A DNA stretch of 64,000 bases from Agrypnia vestita. Its lineage: Eukaryota; Arthropoda; Insecta; Trichoptera; Phryganeidae. Position 1 is the first letter of the stretch. Each line of letters opens with the position of its first letter. The position numbers were made by a program, and so were the translations under genes. Location of the stretch: contig JADDOH010011241.1 in assembly GCA_016648135.1 (NCBI GenBank), positions 1-64,000 on the forward strand, given 5' to 3'. The notes beneath the pieces are model-generated. The model did not search any database. It was not told where the DNA came from and saw nothing but the letters and a program-made list of their open reading frames with translations. Shown here piece after piece: positions 1 through 10,278 of this stretch.

Positions 1-81
1 AATGGTGACATGGTTTACACGGAAAACGTCATCGATATTCTTACACATAATATAATGAATGTGGAATTTTTCTTTTTCTTC

Positions 82-505
82 TTAAATCCTCTCCGTACAA
101 TGCACTTCGGTTCTTATATTGCCTATCATAACTTTATTTACTGCGGCCAATAAGAGCTCAACAGTAGACTGGAAAAAACCATAGTCTTGGGTTTTCTGTC
201 GCGATGTTCTCCTTTTTCCAGGACACCACTATTTGACAATCTTTTCCTGCACTGTGAGATGCAACATTTTGTATTTCTCTGGGTGTTTCATGACGTGATC
301 GAGATATGGAAATTTTAGGATTTTCATTGTTGTAATTACTTCTTTTTCTATTTTTTTATTCATTCGAACCATGTTTCTGTCCGTTAAGCTTATTCTGAGT
401 ATTCTTCTATATATCTGCATTTCGAATGCTTCAAGTCGCCTAATCGATAATTTGGTAAGCGCCTGTGATTGAATTCTATAAAATAGCACCTGATCATTTG
501 TATTC
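82..505 (-). pseudogene. LINE reverse transcriptase C-terminal remnant
   Basis: Read on the minus strand, about 136 codons (489 down to a TAA at 82-84) give the C-terminal tail of a non-LTR reverse transcriptase of the type found next to endonuclease/RT ORFs in many insects. Visible blocks in order are ALTKLSIRRLEAFEMQIYRR, then KFPYLDHVMKHPEKYKMLHL, then GKRRTSRQKTQDYGFF and STVELLLAAVNKVMIGNIRTE. One nonsense codon (TAG, 229-231) interrupts an otherwise continuous frame, so the copy is dead but only lightly decayed. The catalytic RT domain is missing; only the post-thumb region remains. A second, more decayed copy of the same type lies at 18222-18475. The family assignment comes from recalled motif order, not from a search. 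Confidence 0.72.
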
Positions 506-747
506 GTAATCCGATAATATTTTAGGTAATTTTTTGGTTGGTTATATTTTGTTGCGTTTGACGTTGATTATATTTTCGAGTGGTTAACGTGCTCACCTAC
601 GGTTTCAAAGGAAGGAGGGCGCGATCAGGCGCCGGACTTTTCTATAATCATTCATTCATAGCACAAGCTTTTTTGTTTAGATTTATAGGTAATTCTTTAA
701 AAAAAAAACTTTTCTTCTTAATGTCTTTCTTCTAACTGCAATCTTCA
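506..747. other. A+T-rich spacer
   Basis: No gene is seen. A short G+C-richer patch lies at about 610-635. Confidence 0.5.
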
Positions 748-1135
748 GAAATAAGAGTCTATACTTAAATATGTTTAATCAATGATTTTAAATATTTCAA
801 GTCATTTTCCAATGTATTTTCATCACCCTAGGTTTTTATAGGGGCTGACATTCATTTTAATTTAATTTTAATTAATTATTTAAAAAAAATTAAATAGAAT
901 GTTCTAATTTCAGATTTTTATCACCTTGAAAATGATTATTTCTGAAATAAGAGTCTATATTTAAATTTGTTTAAATGTTTAATTAATGATTTTTAATATT
1001 TCGTATCATATTCAAATGTATTTTTATCACACTAGGTTTTTATATGTGTTGGCATTCTTTTTAATTTAATTTTAATGAATTATTAAAAAAAAAAATGTTC
1101 TAATTTAAAATTTTTATCACCCGAGGAAGAAAATG
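748..1135. repeat. 196-bp tandem duplication (two units)
   Basis: Two head-to-tail units start with GAAATAAGAGTCTATA at 748 and 944 (period 196). Both continue through matching blocks: a TTTAAT-rich stretch, TTTTATCAC, TAGGTTTTTATA and ATGTTCTAATTT. The units differ by scattered substitutions and small indels, so the duplication is not recent. No coding potential is seen. Confidence 0.8.
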
Positions 1136-3660
1136 ATTATTTTTGAAACTATTTGAATAAATATCAATGTGCAGGTACAAAGTTATATTATAAAAACGAA
1201 GCTAATTTTTTTTTAAATGAAAAACCACAAGGTATTTGAGGTAAATTTAAAAAATGATATATTTTGTGAAAAATATGTAAGGTCGCGGGCATTTCAGAAT
1301 TTGAGTCACTTCGTGTATTTCGTTAGAACGTAACCCTTTTTTAAAAAGGGTTCAAGTCCCAGTGGCAGTGTTGTTTTTTCCGTAAGAAAGGTTTGTCTTT
1401 ACCGCATTTATCAGTGACAAATTTACTTTGGTGTACAAAAAAATAATCGTATTTGACATCGGATAATGTGGAGTATATTCGCAAAAGATTTTTATTTGCG
1501 TTAATTTTATCTGGTCTACTTCAAGGTCAGTTATAAGGTCTGAGATACGACGGAGCCCAGATATTTTAATGAAATGGCTTGGTAGCTTGATATTTGACAA
1601 GTAGACTGTGTAATAAGAATGGTGAAAGGATTTATTTGATTTTTTGTGAGATTACAACGATTTTTATTTTTTCATTGTAATATTAATTATTTATATGGTA
1701 GATACTGAAGGCATTTTAATTTACGACACTACTTGATGATGTATGATGATATCATGTTCTCTTACTTCACCCCTACTGTCCACATTTCCACTGATGACCG
1801 GCATCCTGCTCCCATCTACATATCGAGTTTTATCTATTTACAGGTTGATTAACTTATGGAACTGTACAGATGGCCACCGATTTGTTGTTGCATTAATGTA
1901 CATGTACGTATATATATCTTTGTCCCTTTCTCGCATTGATATCGCTAACATACACGTATATCGGTATAAAATACATTATTGGTAGGCCATGACCAAAAAG
2001 TTTACCTGTAAGCTCCGACTCTCTACTAAAATAGAATTTAATAATTACATTTTGTACTATGTAAATTATAAATATTTTTAATATTTGTTCTTTCAATAAC
2101 AAACTTCATTTTACTCTACTAATACTGTTGCAGTAGTTTATGTAAGACCCAAGCGGCTTAAATACGACTTAAGTTAAACTCCACTACTTGTCGCATGAGG
2201 CATTGCATCTCTCCAAATAAGAGTCGTGATAAAAATATAAACAGACCGTGCAGGGTAAGATTACACTTATTAAAAAAATTGCCTCAAAATAATAATGACA
2301 TTGAAGACAGAAAATCATAATAAAATACAACACACAATTTTCTTGTTTTCAATGTAGATGTTCCTAGTGTATTAACAAAAAATACAAATCGTTATTCAAA
2401 TGTCACACATCACCTTCTTCGTTTTCTTAGATTACACACAGGTTATTATTGCTCCTGCATTTGCCTACATGACCATATGAAGATTTCGTAAGTCATGTAT
2501 GTAGACTTATAGTTGAGAATCGACAAAAAAACTTAAACTTATAATAAATATTTTTCTAAATTTTTTTATAAAATGTAAAAAATTATGAGAAGTCTTGTAA
2601 CTTATATTTTTTAATTCAAGGTTAACAATCATATTACTCATAAAAAACACTTTGTGAGAATTTATAAAATGATAAAAATGCACATAATTGTAGTGTTCCA
2701 AACAATCTGGAAAATTTTAGATAGATCAGGAATATGCGAAATCATACCAGAAGTATTTCATTTTGATTCCAACAACATGTTGCAAGACTGAGAGATCTGG
2801 GTTATAAACATATTGTAGGGTTTATATTAGGTTTAACCATGAGTTCTCTGATTGACGGGTTATTTTATTAATTTAATATTTTATTACAAGAGATTATCAA
2901 CAGGTCATTAGTGACCCGGATACATAATCTTGTGTGACAATAACGTAATGGTAATAAATAATGTACAAATATATCACAAATTGTACAAAACAATTTTAAT
3001 GGTATGTGTTGTGTCAGTTGAATAATTGTTCAGTTCATATTTTTCTCTTTCAGAAATACATGGTAAATGCTGTTCGCCGCCTCAATATAAAATTAGGTAT
3101 ACATAAATAATCTTCAAAATACGATCAACATAAGCCATCGTTAGAATATGCCGAATACAGGGGGAAGGTGGTGTACACGTGCGGGGATGGGGAAGGCTCC
3201 TGGATATACCCTCGGAGTGCCTTTGGATTAATAAATAAGCAAAATGTAATCTGATATCATTGGATATTGAAGTCGTCGCTTGCCTCTTTCCTCTTCCCCG
3301 TTCGGTCTTAATGTTTAATTATTAAGGGAATACGATAGGAATACTTTAATAAAGGGAAGACCCAGCAGTGCATATAATATTAGTTGACCGATGTGAAAAT
3401 GAATTATTTTATTATAATTTATTTTTAGTCCGTTCAACATTACAAATTTAACACGATTGTGTAATCTTCACATTATTTCAGTATTAAAAATAATTTAACA
3501 AGATTGTATAATCTTCCGATTTTCATATTGCAAACATTATTTTTGTAGTCACACGAACCTGTCAAATGCCGAACTTTAAATCACCAAGCCGCAGCGCATC
3601 AATACGTAAAGTTTTTTTTGTAGAGTCGTGCCATTAGTCGTGCCAGAAACGATATTATTA
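1136..3660. other. A+T-rich non-coding stretch
   Basis: No gene or mobile element is recognised. Small features are a 10-bp-arm palindrome (AACCCTTTTT/AAAAAGGGTT) at 1332-1352 followed by a tRNA box-B-like GGTTCAAGTCCC, and a pyrimidine tract ending in CAG at about 3053, followed by 18 open codons to a stop. Neither is enough to call a gene. Confidence 0.5.
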
Positions 3661-3666
3661 TTGCTA

Positions 3667-3800
3667 CTAGCTGTAACCCGTCAAAAATGTCGGTTCCTAA
3701 AGAATAAGTATTTATTTATTTAAAAAAAATAATAAAAGAAAAGAAAAATAAGTTTTTAAAGTAGTTACGGACAGACAAACAGTGAGACAACGACATTATT
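3667..3800 (+). repeat. Dispersed repeat 'ACTAGCTGTAACCC', copy 1
   Basis: This stretch begins ACTAGCTGTAACCCGTCAAA and ends with GGACAGACAAACAGTGAGAC. The same start and GACAGACAAAC block recur at 55750-56180, and in reverse complement at 57050-57285 (ACGAGTTACAGCCAGT, and runs of GTCTGTCTGTCC). A weaker copy of the GTCTGTCCGTAAC part is at about 32386-32410. It is a non-coding dispersed element, probably non-autonomous. Its class is not known to me. Confidence 0.55.
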
Positions 3801-4029
3801 ATTATTATTATTGGGATTTAAAATCATTTAACTCTTTATAGATGACAGTTGCCTTATTTTATGTGCAATTTTAAGTCAACACCTTTAAAGTCTACTCCTA
3901 CTATATATATCTATCTCCCATGTCCAAGTGTGGTTGGTGGGAAAAATAGTAACATGATTGTGTAATCTTCGAATTTCAATATTATAAATGTTGAAATAGT
4001 AAACAATTTATACCATCGAAAGACATGGC

Positions 4030-4215
4030 GTTACTTCGTGGTGCAACATTTTAATTTAAAATATGACTTTTATTTAAGCTTTGTACTACATACACAAAGA
4101 GTTATTGATAAGTACTTAGATGATAAAATGATGAGAAGGACTGCTTCTCTCGAAACTACAATCAATAACTCATATTGTAGTACAAAGTTTAAATAAAAGT
4201 TATATTTAAAACAAT
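4030..4215. repeat. Foldback (inverted-repeat) element, copy 1
   Basis: The left arm (about 4049-4110) and right arm (about 4160-4213) are near-inverted copies, sharing AAATATGACTTTTATTTAA, CTTTGTACTACA and GAGTTATTGAT, around a spacer of about 50 bp. The left flank TTACTTCGTGGTGCAACATT is nearly identical to the left flank of a second foldback at 35905-36033. A third, diverged relative is at 41740-42035. Together they are a small family of hairpin-forming non-autonomous elements. Confidence 0.72.
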
Positions 4216-4321
4216 TTACATTTAGGATGCGGTATTTATTTTCGTAAAAGTAAATAAATCGTCCAAAGGCAATATAATCTAAGGTAAATTAGGCATAAAA
4301 TTACACAGAATGATAGCTTAA

Positions 4322-4516
4322 TTTGGTCATGTACAACTTATGAGCAAGAAGCGTACAGGACATATGAGACCGAAAGACTGGTGTGATCAGATAAATAAAA
4401 ACATATGTGATCGAGAGACCTGGCGTGATCAAATAAATAAAACGGTTCAAATGAAGAGCGTGATCAGAAGATGCAAGATCAGAAGTGGACGAGGCAAGAA
4501 AAATATGCTAGCATAG
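4322..4516 (+). pseudogene. LINE reverse transcriptase C-terminal fragment
   Basis: This is a 64-codon open frame beginning FGHVQLMSKKRTGHM and ending in TAG (4514-4516). FGHV followed by a basic W-(R/C)-DQI motif is the layout of the C-terminal tail of insect non-LTR RTs (FGHV...RP(R/K)xxWxDQ). The W(C/R)DQINK block occurs twice, in DWCDQINK and TWRDQINK, which suggests a small internal duplication. There is no RT catalytic domain. The fragment is short, so the family call is moderate. Confidence 0.5.
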
Positions 4517-4627
4517 GAGAGTGCTTCACACTCTTCTCTTTGACTATCACCTTAGACTACATGGTCATCCGTGTGTGTTAACATTTTCAAGACACTATAT
4601 TTATGACACTGTATTCGTAGTACTTTA

Positions 4628-4957
4628 GAGTACGCTTCTCATGTATGGAACCCAGGCCACGTAGTACACAAAAGCAGAATCGAAAACATCTAAAACAGAT
4701 TTTTAAAATACCTTAACATCTGATGTTGTGATGAAGACTGCAAAAAGTTCTTTAATATCCAGATATTAACTTGCCGTAGAAATATAGCGGACTCTGTAAT
4801 GCTATTTAAAATTGCGCACAACCTAGGTGATAGTGATCTTCTTCAATGTCTACCATTTCATATTCCAAATCGAAACAGCAGACAGCCACCTACTATTTGC
4901 AAGACCTACAAAATAAAACACCTTCATCTATGGATCTACAAATTCATTAAACTTTAA
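4628..4957 (+). pseudogene. CR1/Jockey-type LINE RT C-terminus, two stops
   Basis: One frame of 109 codons runs from EYASHVWNPGHVVHKSRIEN through RFLKYLNI and CRRNIADSVMLFKIAHNLGD to a terminal TAA (4955-4957). The order 'EYAS..W.P....I..IE..Q..FL.YL' then 'RR..AD.V.LFKI..' is the familiar post-RT segment of CR1/Jockey-like LINEs. It is interrupted by a TAA after SRIENI and a TGA after KYLNI. The RT core is absent, which fits 5' truncation. A much better-preserved relative lies at 46622-47071. Confidence 0.7.
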
Positions 4958-5254
4958 TAACAATCACATTGATATGTCTGATATCGGACACTAAACGAAA
5001 ATTATTTTTACAACCGCATCAAACCTAGTTCACTCAATTTATGTTCTCATGTATCCTTCGTTTCTTCATTCTAATTCTGCGTCTTACTTCATCCACCCCA
5101 CTTCTCTATAACATATATTATATATAGCCATTTGCTTATGTCATCAGTGGAAAGTTCATAATTGGCATCGTTTAATATATTTTTTAATCATGTGCTCGTT
5201 CATGCACTTACACACTTTCTAAGATACTTTCCCAAAGATAAAAAAAAAAATCCT

Positions 5255-5285
5255 GTGAGGAAACGGCGTGATGATGAGTAAGTCA
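5255..5285 (+). repeat. Very short 3' tail of the TTAG-tailed LINE
   Basis: GAGGAAACGGCGTGATGATG resembles the shared 3' end (GGGAAACGGCGTGATGGTTA) of the LINE copies at 28378, 31713 and 53471. Only about 30 bp match, so it may be a severely truncated insertion or chance. Confidence 0.3.
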
Positions 5286-5379
5286 GAAATCTAAGTACGC
5301 ATCGATATAAATATCGAATTTGCATAATACGGAATTATAGAATCGAAATTATTCGTTTTTATCGCCCCTAAAAAAATCA

Positions 5380-5995
5380 TTACAGGCTCCCGGTACTTGG
5401 AAAAATTAAACCAAATGGTACCGGTTGAGTGTATATCCGATTTGAGAAAATCCTCCGAAGGCTTAGAGGGTGGCGGGGCTCGTTACCATTACGGCCTTCC
5501 GGAACGAGGCGGTAGACACAAGTGTCTGATTGGTTATCACCCGACAGATAAACACGCACTTCCGCGACGTTCATGGACTGCAGGCTGGAGGCTCTGTCAG
5601 AACCAGCCGTTAGCGCCACGCGAGTTATCCCGCCAAATTAGGTTGGGTATTAATAAAATTTTATTGTAGTGCCTCATCGAAATGGTTATAGCCGCGGCGC
5701 CGGAAAAAACGTCGTCGGAATTTCAGATTTTCCAATACATTTTTTTGACGTCATTAGTTTTTTTACGACTCGCGGTTGAATTCGATTGCCGGGGGAACAG
5801 CCTTTCGAAAATGACTATTATTTTTATTATTTGTAATAATAAAAACGCGTGCCTCTGGAACAGCACTAACGCGAGTGTATGTTATAATACAAATATTAGG
5901 TTTTTCGGATTTTATCAGGCAGGAATGTATCTAATTTCCTTATTCAGAAGCCGTTTTCGTCCAGACAATCCGGATTTCGCCAGAGGCGTATAATG
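5380..5995. other. G+C-richer island, no gene recognised
   Basis: This island stands out from A+T-rich surroundings by G+C and CpG content (for example CGCGACG, GCCGCGGCGCCGG, CCACGCGAG). Open frames of about 80-100 codons exist on both strands (5397-5669 and 5682-5993 plus; 5380-5619 minus), but none shows a known domain. Their overlap on opposite strands argues that they are by-products of base composition. It could be a conserved non-coding element, a promoter or an old insertion. Confidence 0.35.
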
Positions 5996-6569
5996 TTATT
6001 TGACGTATTATATCAAGATTAAAATTTTATAACGAATTATAATAATATATAACATGTATTGAGAAACTACGAAAAATAATGTATATTTAATACATATTGT
6101 TAAAATAAAAATGAGTAATGACATTGCTCTAAATAAAGATTGTTTAAGAATGCTTACCATTATAATTTATTTTATTTACTTATTTTTTAATTAATTTATT
6201 TACTATCAACTCCTTAGTCGGCTTTTACAGATAATAATTACAAATGGATAGACATATAATTGTCAAAGATTAATATAAAACGATGAGTTTTATTATTACT
6301 GACTTTATAAAAAATATATTTACTTTGGCGACTAATAAGTTCCAAAACACGTCGAAAGATAGCAGCACTATCGTTCGTAACTAACATGTGAAAGACGTGC
6401 AAAATATCATTAGACTCCCGTAGACGTTGTAAACGTCACTCTGGTTTCCCTTCAATACGAATAAATCTTTCGCCTTTTACTAAAGATTTCCGTGGAGGGG
6501 GACACTCAAATGAGTCTATGACCAATTTTTTGTTCCCTGCTTTTTGAAGCAGGGTCTTTATCTTTAGCA

Positions 6570-8002
6570 TAGGTAGGTAGTGATGGTATCGTATCGAAAA
6601 TAATCGATACGCTTGCGAAAAATATATCGATATTATTTTTTCAAAAATGTAAGAGAAATAAGCTTTTGGCGACCAAAAACAAAAAAAAAGGTCCGGAAAA
6701 AATATATCGATTATCCGAGAACAAATATCGATGACCAAAAAAGGTCGCCAGAAAAAAAGAGAAAAAAGGTACCCAAAAAAAGATCGAAAAAAATATATCG
6801 ATATATCGGGAAAAAATATATCGATATATCAGGAAAAAACTATCGATATATCGAAAAAAAAATATGTCGATGACCAAAAAAAAGAAGGTCGCCAAGACAA
6901 AAGTGAAAAAGATACCCAAAAAAAAGTTCACCAGAAAAAAGTGAAAAAAGGTCACCAGAAAAAAGTCAAAAAAGGTACCCATAAAATGGTCGCCAAAAAA
7001 ATGACCAAAACTAAAAAAGTCGCCCAAGAAAAAAATATCGGTTATCCCAGAAAAAAATATCGATATATCAAAAAAAATCGATATTCGATATAACGCGAAA
7101 AAATATATCGACGATAAATATCGATATTTTTCAAAAAAAATATCGATATATTGATATATCGATATTTTTTACCCATCCCTATAGGTAGGGACTAGGGACA
7201 CGATGTCGAATAGAAAGTATCGATACACTCATGAGTAGTATCGGGAAAAAAGTATCGTACTCGTAAATGTATCGAAACAAAAGTATCGATACTCCAAAGT
7301 ATCGAGTACATCGGGAATATATCATAATATCATAGGAAAATATATCGATGAACAAAAAAAAGGTCGCCAAAAAAAGATGAAAAATATACCCAAAAAAAGG
7401 TCGCCAGAAAGAAATGAAAAAGCTAACCAAAAACCAAAAAAAGGTCGCCAAAAAAGTGACCAAGAAAAGGTATCGATACTTGCCAAAAAGTACTCATTGA
7501 GTAAAAGTATTGAATAAAAAGTATCGGTATCGAAAGAAAAGTACTCGATACTACAAAGTATCGATACTTTTTTCGTGTACCTAAGCATAGGTATACGATA
7601 TCGAATAGAAAGTATCGATACTGTACTCATTAGTAGTATCGGAAAAAAAGTATTGATCGTATACTCGTAAAATACTCGTAAAAGTATCGATACTCCAAAG
7701 TATCGAGTACGTCGGGAAAATATCATAATATCATAGGAAATATATCGATGACCAAAAAAAGAAGAAGGTCGCCAAGAAAATAATGAAAAAAGTAACCAAA
7801 AAAAGGTCGTCAAAAATAAAAAATAAAATGAAAAACATACCCAAAAAAAGGTCGCCAAAAAAGTGACTAAAAAGGTATCGATACTTGCCAAAAAGTACTC
7901 ATTGAGTAAAAGTATCGAATAGAAAGTATCGGGCACAAAAGTATCGGTATCGAAAGAAAAGTACTCGATACCACAAAGTATCGATACTTTTTCGTGTCCC
8001 TA
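6570..8002. mobile_element. Outer hAT-type non-autonomous element (TATCGATA-rich)
   Basis: This element is flanked by a perfect 8-bp duplication CTTTAGCA at 6562-6569 and 8003-8010, the target-site length of hAT transposons. Its right end reads TCGTGTCCCTA, and the inverted TAGGGACACGA occurs near the left end at 7193-7203. The left end was split by a second insertion (6578-7181 plus its 8-bp duplication), leaving about 821 bp of the element itself. The interior is two tandem units (about 7193-7572 and 7590-8002) with matching blocks, joined by TACCTAAGCATAGGTA. The decamer GTATCGATAC occurs eight times, mixed with A-rich runs carrying GGTCGCCAAAAA. No transposase is present. Confidence 0.82.
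6578..7181. mobile_element. Inner hAT-type MITE nested in the outer one
   Basis: This 604-bp element has ends TAGTGATGG and, inverted, TAGGGATGGGT, the TAGnGATGG type typical of many hAT termini. It is flanked by a perfect 8-bp duplication TAGGTAGG at 6570-6577 and 7182-7189. The target was the first 8 bp of the outer element, so the order of insertion is clear. The body is almost entirely A-runs broken by ATCGAT (12 copies, eight of them full TATCGATA) and by GGTCGCC/GGTACCC blocks. There is no coding sequence. Long frames read across it are low-complexity artefacts. Confidence 0.87.
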
Positions 8003-8052
8003 CTTTAGCATTGATTATAATAGGAACTGTATCGATTGTCGATACTTTACTG

Positions 8053-8380
8053 TAGCGATGGGTCGTCGACGTATTTATCGTCCACTAAATGAGAACGTCC
8101 ACTTCCGTCCATCGACGAGTCGATCAACTAGTTGAATTCGTCAACTTCGTTACGCGGACGTTCTACGGGACGATGTGTCTACGGCTCGACCTTTGGTTAT
8201 TTTTATTACGTTACTTTTTAAAATTTAAAGACGTTCGAAGAAATATAGTTTCGGGGAAAGTAAAACCGCTAAAATTAAATTTTACCATCCCTTTTCAGGT
8301 AGATTTAAGAAGTCGAGATCGATCGAATAAAATATTGATCTTAGAAAAATATCTAGCCGGCCGTTTCGACTGTTAATGAT
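8053..8380 (+). other. Possible third hAT-type terminus
   Basis: TAGCGATGGGTCGTCGACG at 8053 has the same TAGnGATGGGT start as the elements just upstream and at 47526. It is followed by a cluster of GTCGAC, CGTCCA and CGACGAGTCGAT motifs, comparable to motif-rich subterminal regions. I found no matching right end or 8-bp duplication (the left flank is CTTTACTG), so it may be a truncated element or coincidence. Confidence 0.35.
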
Positions 8381-9204
8381 TTAAATTAACTACGGTATAC
8401 CAACAATATATTTTACTGAGAAGTAAATCTCGACGTTTCGCTGAAGTTTTATCCAGCGTCGTTAGTAGAGCGTCCTATCACGGCGGAGGTACAGGCCGAA
8501 CGCATGAATTTTTTTCCGAGGTCGTAAATTATATGCAATCTGTTGTGGAGTGTTCGCTTCTTCTACAATAGAGGTCGCCAATTTGCAATAAGTTAGGCTT
8601 TTCTGCGTCGTCTCTCAATCGTAAAGATTTGCGTCTCAGTAAAATATACGGTACGTAAAAAATATCCGTTTTATTTAACACCTTAAAAATAATGTTTTTA
8701 AAAAATTTCTATATTTCGAAAAACGGCATTTTTTTTAGTACACCTCGTAAATACCACCCCCCTCTACTAATTTGTGACCTATTGCTTTGTTATTAACCAC
8801 CCTTATGCAGTGTAATGGGTCGTTATATTAGAAGCAAAGTGGTAGCGGGCCTGTCCGCCGGTGAAACACGCTGGCAACACGCTCGCCCCGCTGGTGGCGC
8901 ATGTCGTGAGGCCGGAGGCTTTTATTTTTCAATTTCTGATCCGATTGATAACAGAACAAACACGTTGCAGTCAGCTTTTCCATCTCGTGTCGGCGCTGTC
9001 ACGGCCGCGTTGGGAAATGTAATTGTTTGTGAACTTAATGTGTTTTTATAATTTTTTTAAAATACATATTCGCGGCAAAATTGCGGGCTATTTCGGGAAA
9101 ACGGTGACATAGAGTTGACGTGAATATGTCTGTAACCTCTACCATAACATGTAGAATTTTTCGATTTTTAAGTCGAATAAATACTAATATTGTAAATATT
9201 TTAA
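8381..9204. other. Non-coding stretch with a G+C-rich patch
   Basis: No gene is recognised. About 8815-9020 is G+C-richer (GCCCCGCTGGTGGCGCATG, GAGGCCGGAGGC) with a 78-codon frame that shows no known motif. Confidence 0.4.
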
Positions 9205-9483
9205 AAAGGTAACCCATAAAAACAATACAATACTCCCTTTCTCATTTTCGGATTTCGTGTCTACCATATAGTATGAAAAAAACCATTAAAAATTTTAAAA
9301 ATCCAAAATAATTCTGTAATTATTTTTTTTTAACGAAAATTTGATAGATCTTGATCGTCGCCACGAGTCTACTTGCTAAGTTTCAGCTGGATTGGATTAC
9401 GGGAAAAGGGTTAAAAATCGATCCAAAGTTTTTTCGTCAGACAAGCAGACAAGCAGACGCCACGAGTTAAAAGAAAGGAAGTA
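9205..9483 (+). repeat. Dispersed repeat with TACTCCCTTTCT ends, copy A
   Basis: TACTCCCTTTCT at 9231 is nearly inverted by AGAAAGGAAGTA ending at 9483, leaving TA at both edges, as Tc1/mariner-type MITEs do. The interior holds GATCGTCGCCACGAGTCTAC, a TTTCAGCTGGATTGGAT block, GGGAAAAGGGT and repeated GACAAGCAGACAAGCAGAC. The same body recurs at 40520-40742 and 51918-52247. AACCCATAAAAAC upstream is also shared between copies, so the true left boundary may lie further out. Confidence 0.65.
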
Positions 9484-9519
9484 AAAATATGAAATGAATA
9501 TATGTATCGACTGTGGGGT

Positions 9520-9752
9520 ATAAAAGCAAAGGCAGCAATATTCAAAAGAAAATTAAATGCAGTCGTCGATGATTTCTAATATAGAATGTACTAAATTCGA
9601 GTATTTTTAGGAAATATAGCATATAAATTTATAGGAAGAAAAGTATGATTTTGGAAGGGATAGATACATAAAATATAGAATTCAGTACATTCTAAATAAC
9701 TAATTCTCGGTGACTGCATTTTTGAATATTGCTGCCTTTGCTTTTTTATCCT
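9520..9752. repeat. Long inverted repeat (~75-bp arms)
   Basis: The left arm (9520-9598) and right arm (9679-9752) are inverted copies around a spacer of about 80 bp. AGCAAAGGCAGCAATATTCA is matched exactly in inverse, and TAGAATGTACT and TGCAGTC are also shared. It can fold into a long hairpin. It may be a foldback element, but no target duplication was identified. Confidence 0.78.
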
Positions 9753-10138
9753 TTACAAATTGTGTAATTTTTTTTTATTGTATCACGGGCTGCAAGTACA
9801 TAAGTTGTTCAGCTGCTAATAAAGAGAAAATGTCGGTAATCCACCGAATCCGACGCCCTGCGCGCTGCGCTGTGGGGTATATACATATACCTCGCACTAC
9901 ACCCCTTCAGCAATACATACACGTATTGAAAAATTCTGGAGTTATGCAATTTTTAAGTATGCATTTTTTTCAGTATTTCTGTATTATTTTAAACGTTGAA
10001 CTATTATAACAGTTACTTATAAAGATTACAAAAAAATTATTCGCTTTAATTCAAGTTAAATAAAATGATAAAAACCCCGTATAAATTCCAATTGAAATTG
10101 AAGGTTTTTATTATTTTATTTGTCTTGTATTAAAAATA

Positions 10139-10228
10139 ATGACTTTAACATATTCGATATAAGTTACTGTAATGATAGTCCAACGTTTTACAAAAAAAAA
10201 AAACAGACTTATTGGGAAAAAAATGCAA
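10139..10228 (-). repeat. Dispersed repeat shared with 22860-22960
   Basis: The reverse complement contains GTAAAACGTTGGACTATCAT, close to GTAAAACGATGGACTATCAT at 22917-22936. The match extends upstream to a TTTGCATTTTTT block and downstream to AGTAAC. At 22817 the repeat carries a hammerhead-like GAAACATGTTT tail, so this is probably part of a PLE-like 3' region. Confidence 0.55.
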
Positions 10229-10278
10229 ACCTAGATGTCGCATACCTCCATAAAAATGGAGGTATGCGACATCTAGGT
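10229..10278. repeat. Perfect 22-bp stem hairpin
   Basis: ACCTAGATGTCGCATACCTC with two more bases (10229-10250) is exactly inverted at 10257-10278, with a 6-base loop TAAAAA. It sits at the junction between the reversed repeat at 10139-10228 and the LINE fragment at 10278. It could be a rearrangement scar made by fold-back synthesis at the insertion junction, or a transcribed hairpin. Confidence 0.85.

Noticed and set aside
3040..3110. Last-exon-like string after TTTTTCTCTTTCAG
   Set aside because: Only 18 codons before a stop and no upstream exon can be identified.
5397..5993. Two plus-strand frames of 90 and 103 codons in a G+C-rich island
   Set aside because: No domain is recognised, an overlapping minus-strand frame exists, and open frames are expected from the lower A+T.
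6613..7936. Long Lys-rich and Phe-rich open frames on both strands
   Set aside because: They are translations of A-rich, TATCGATA-rich repeat DNA inside the hAT-type elements; both strands are open at once and the proteins are low complexity.
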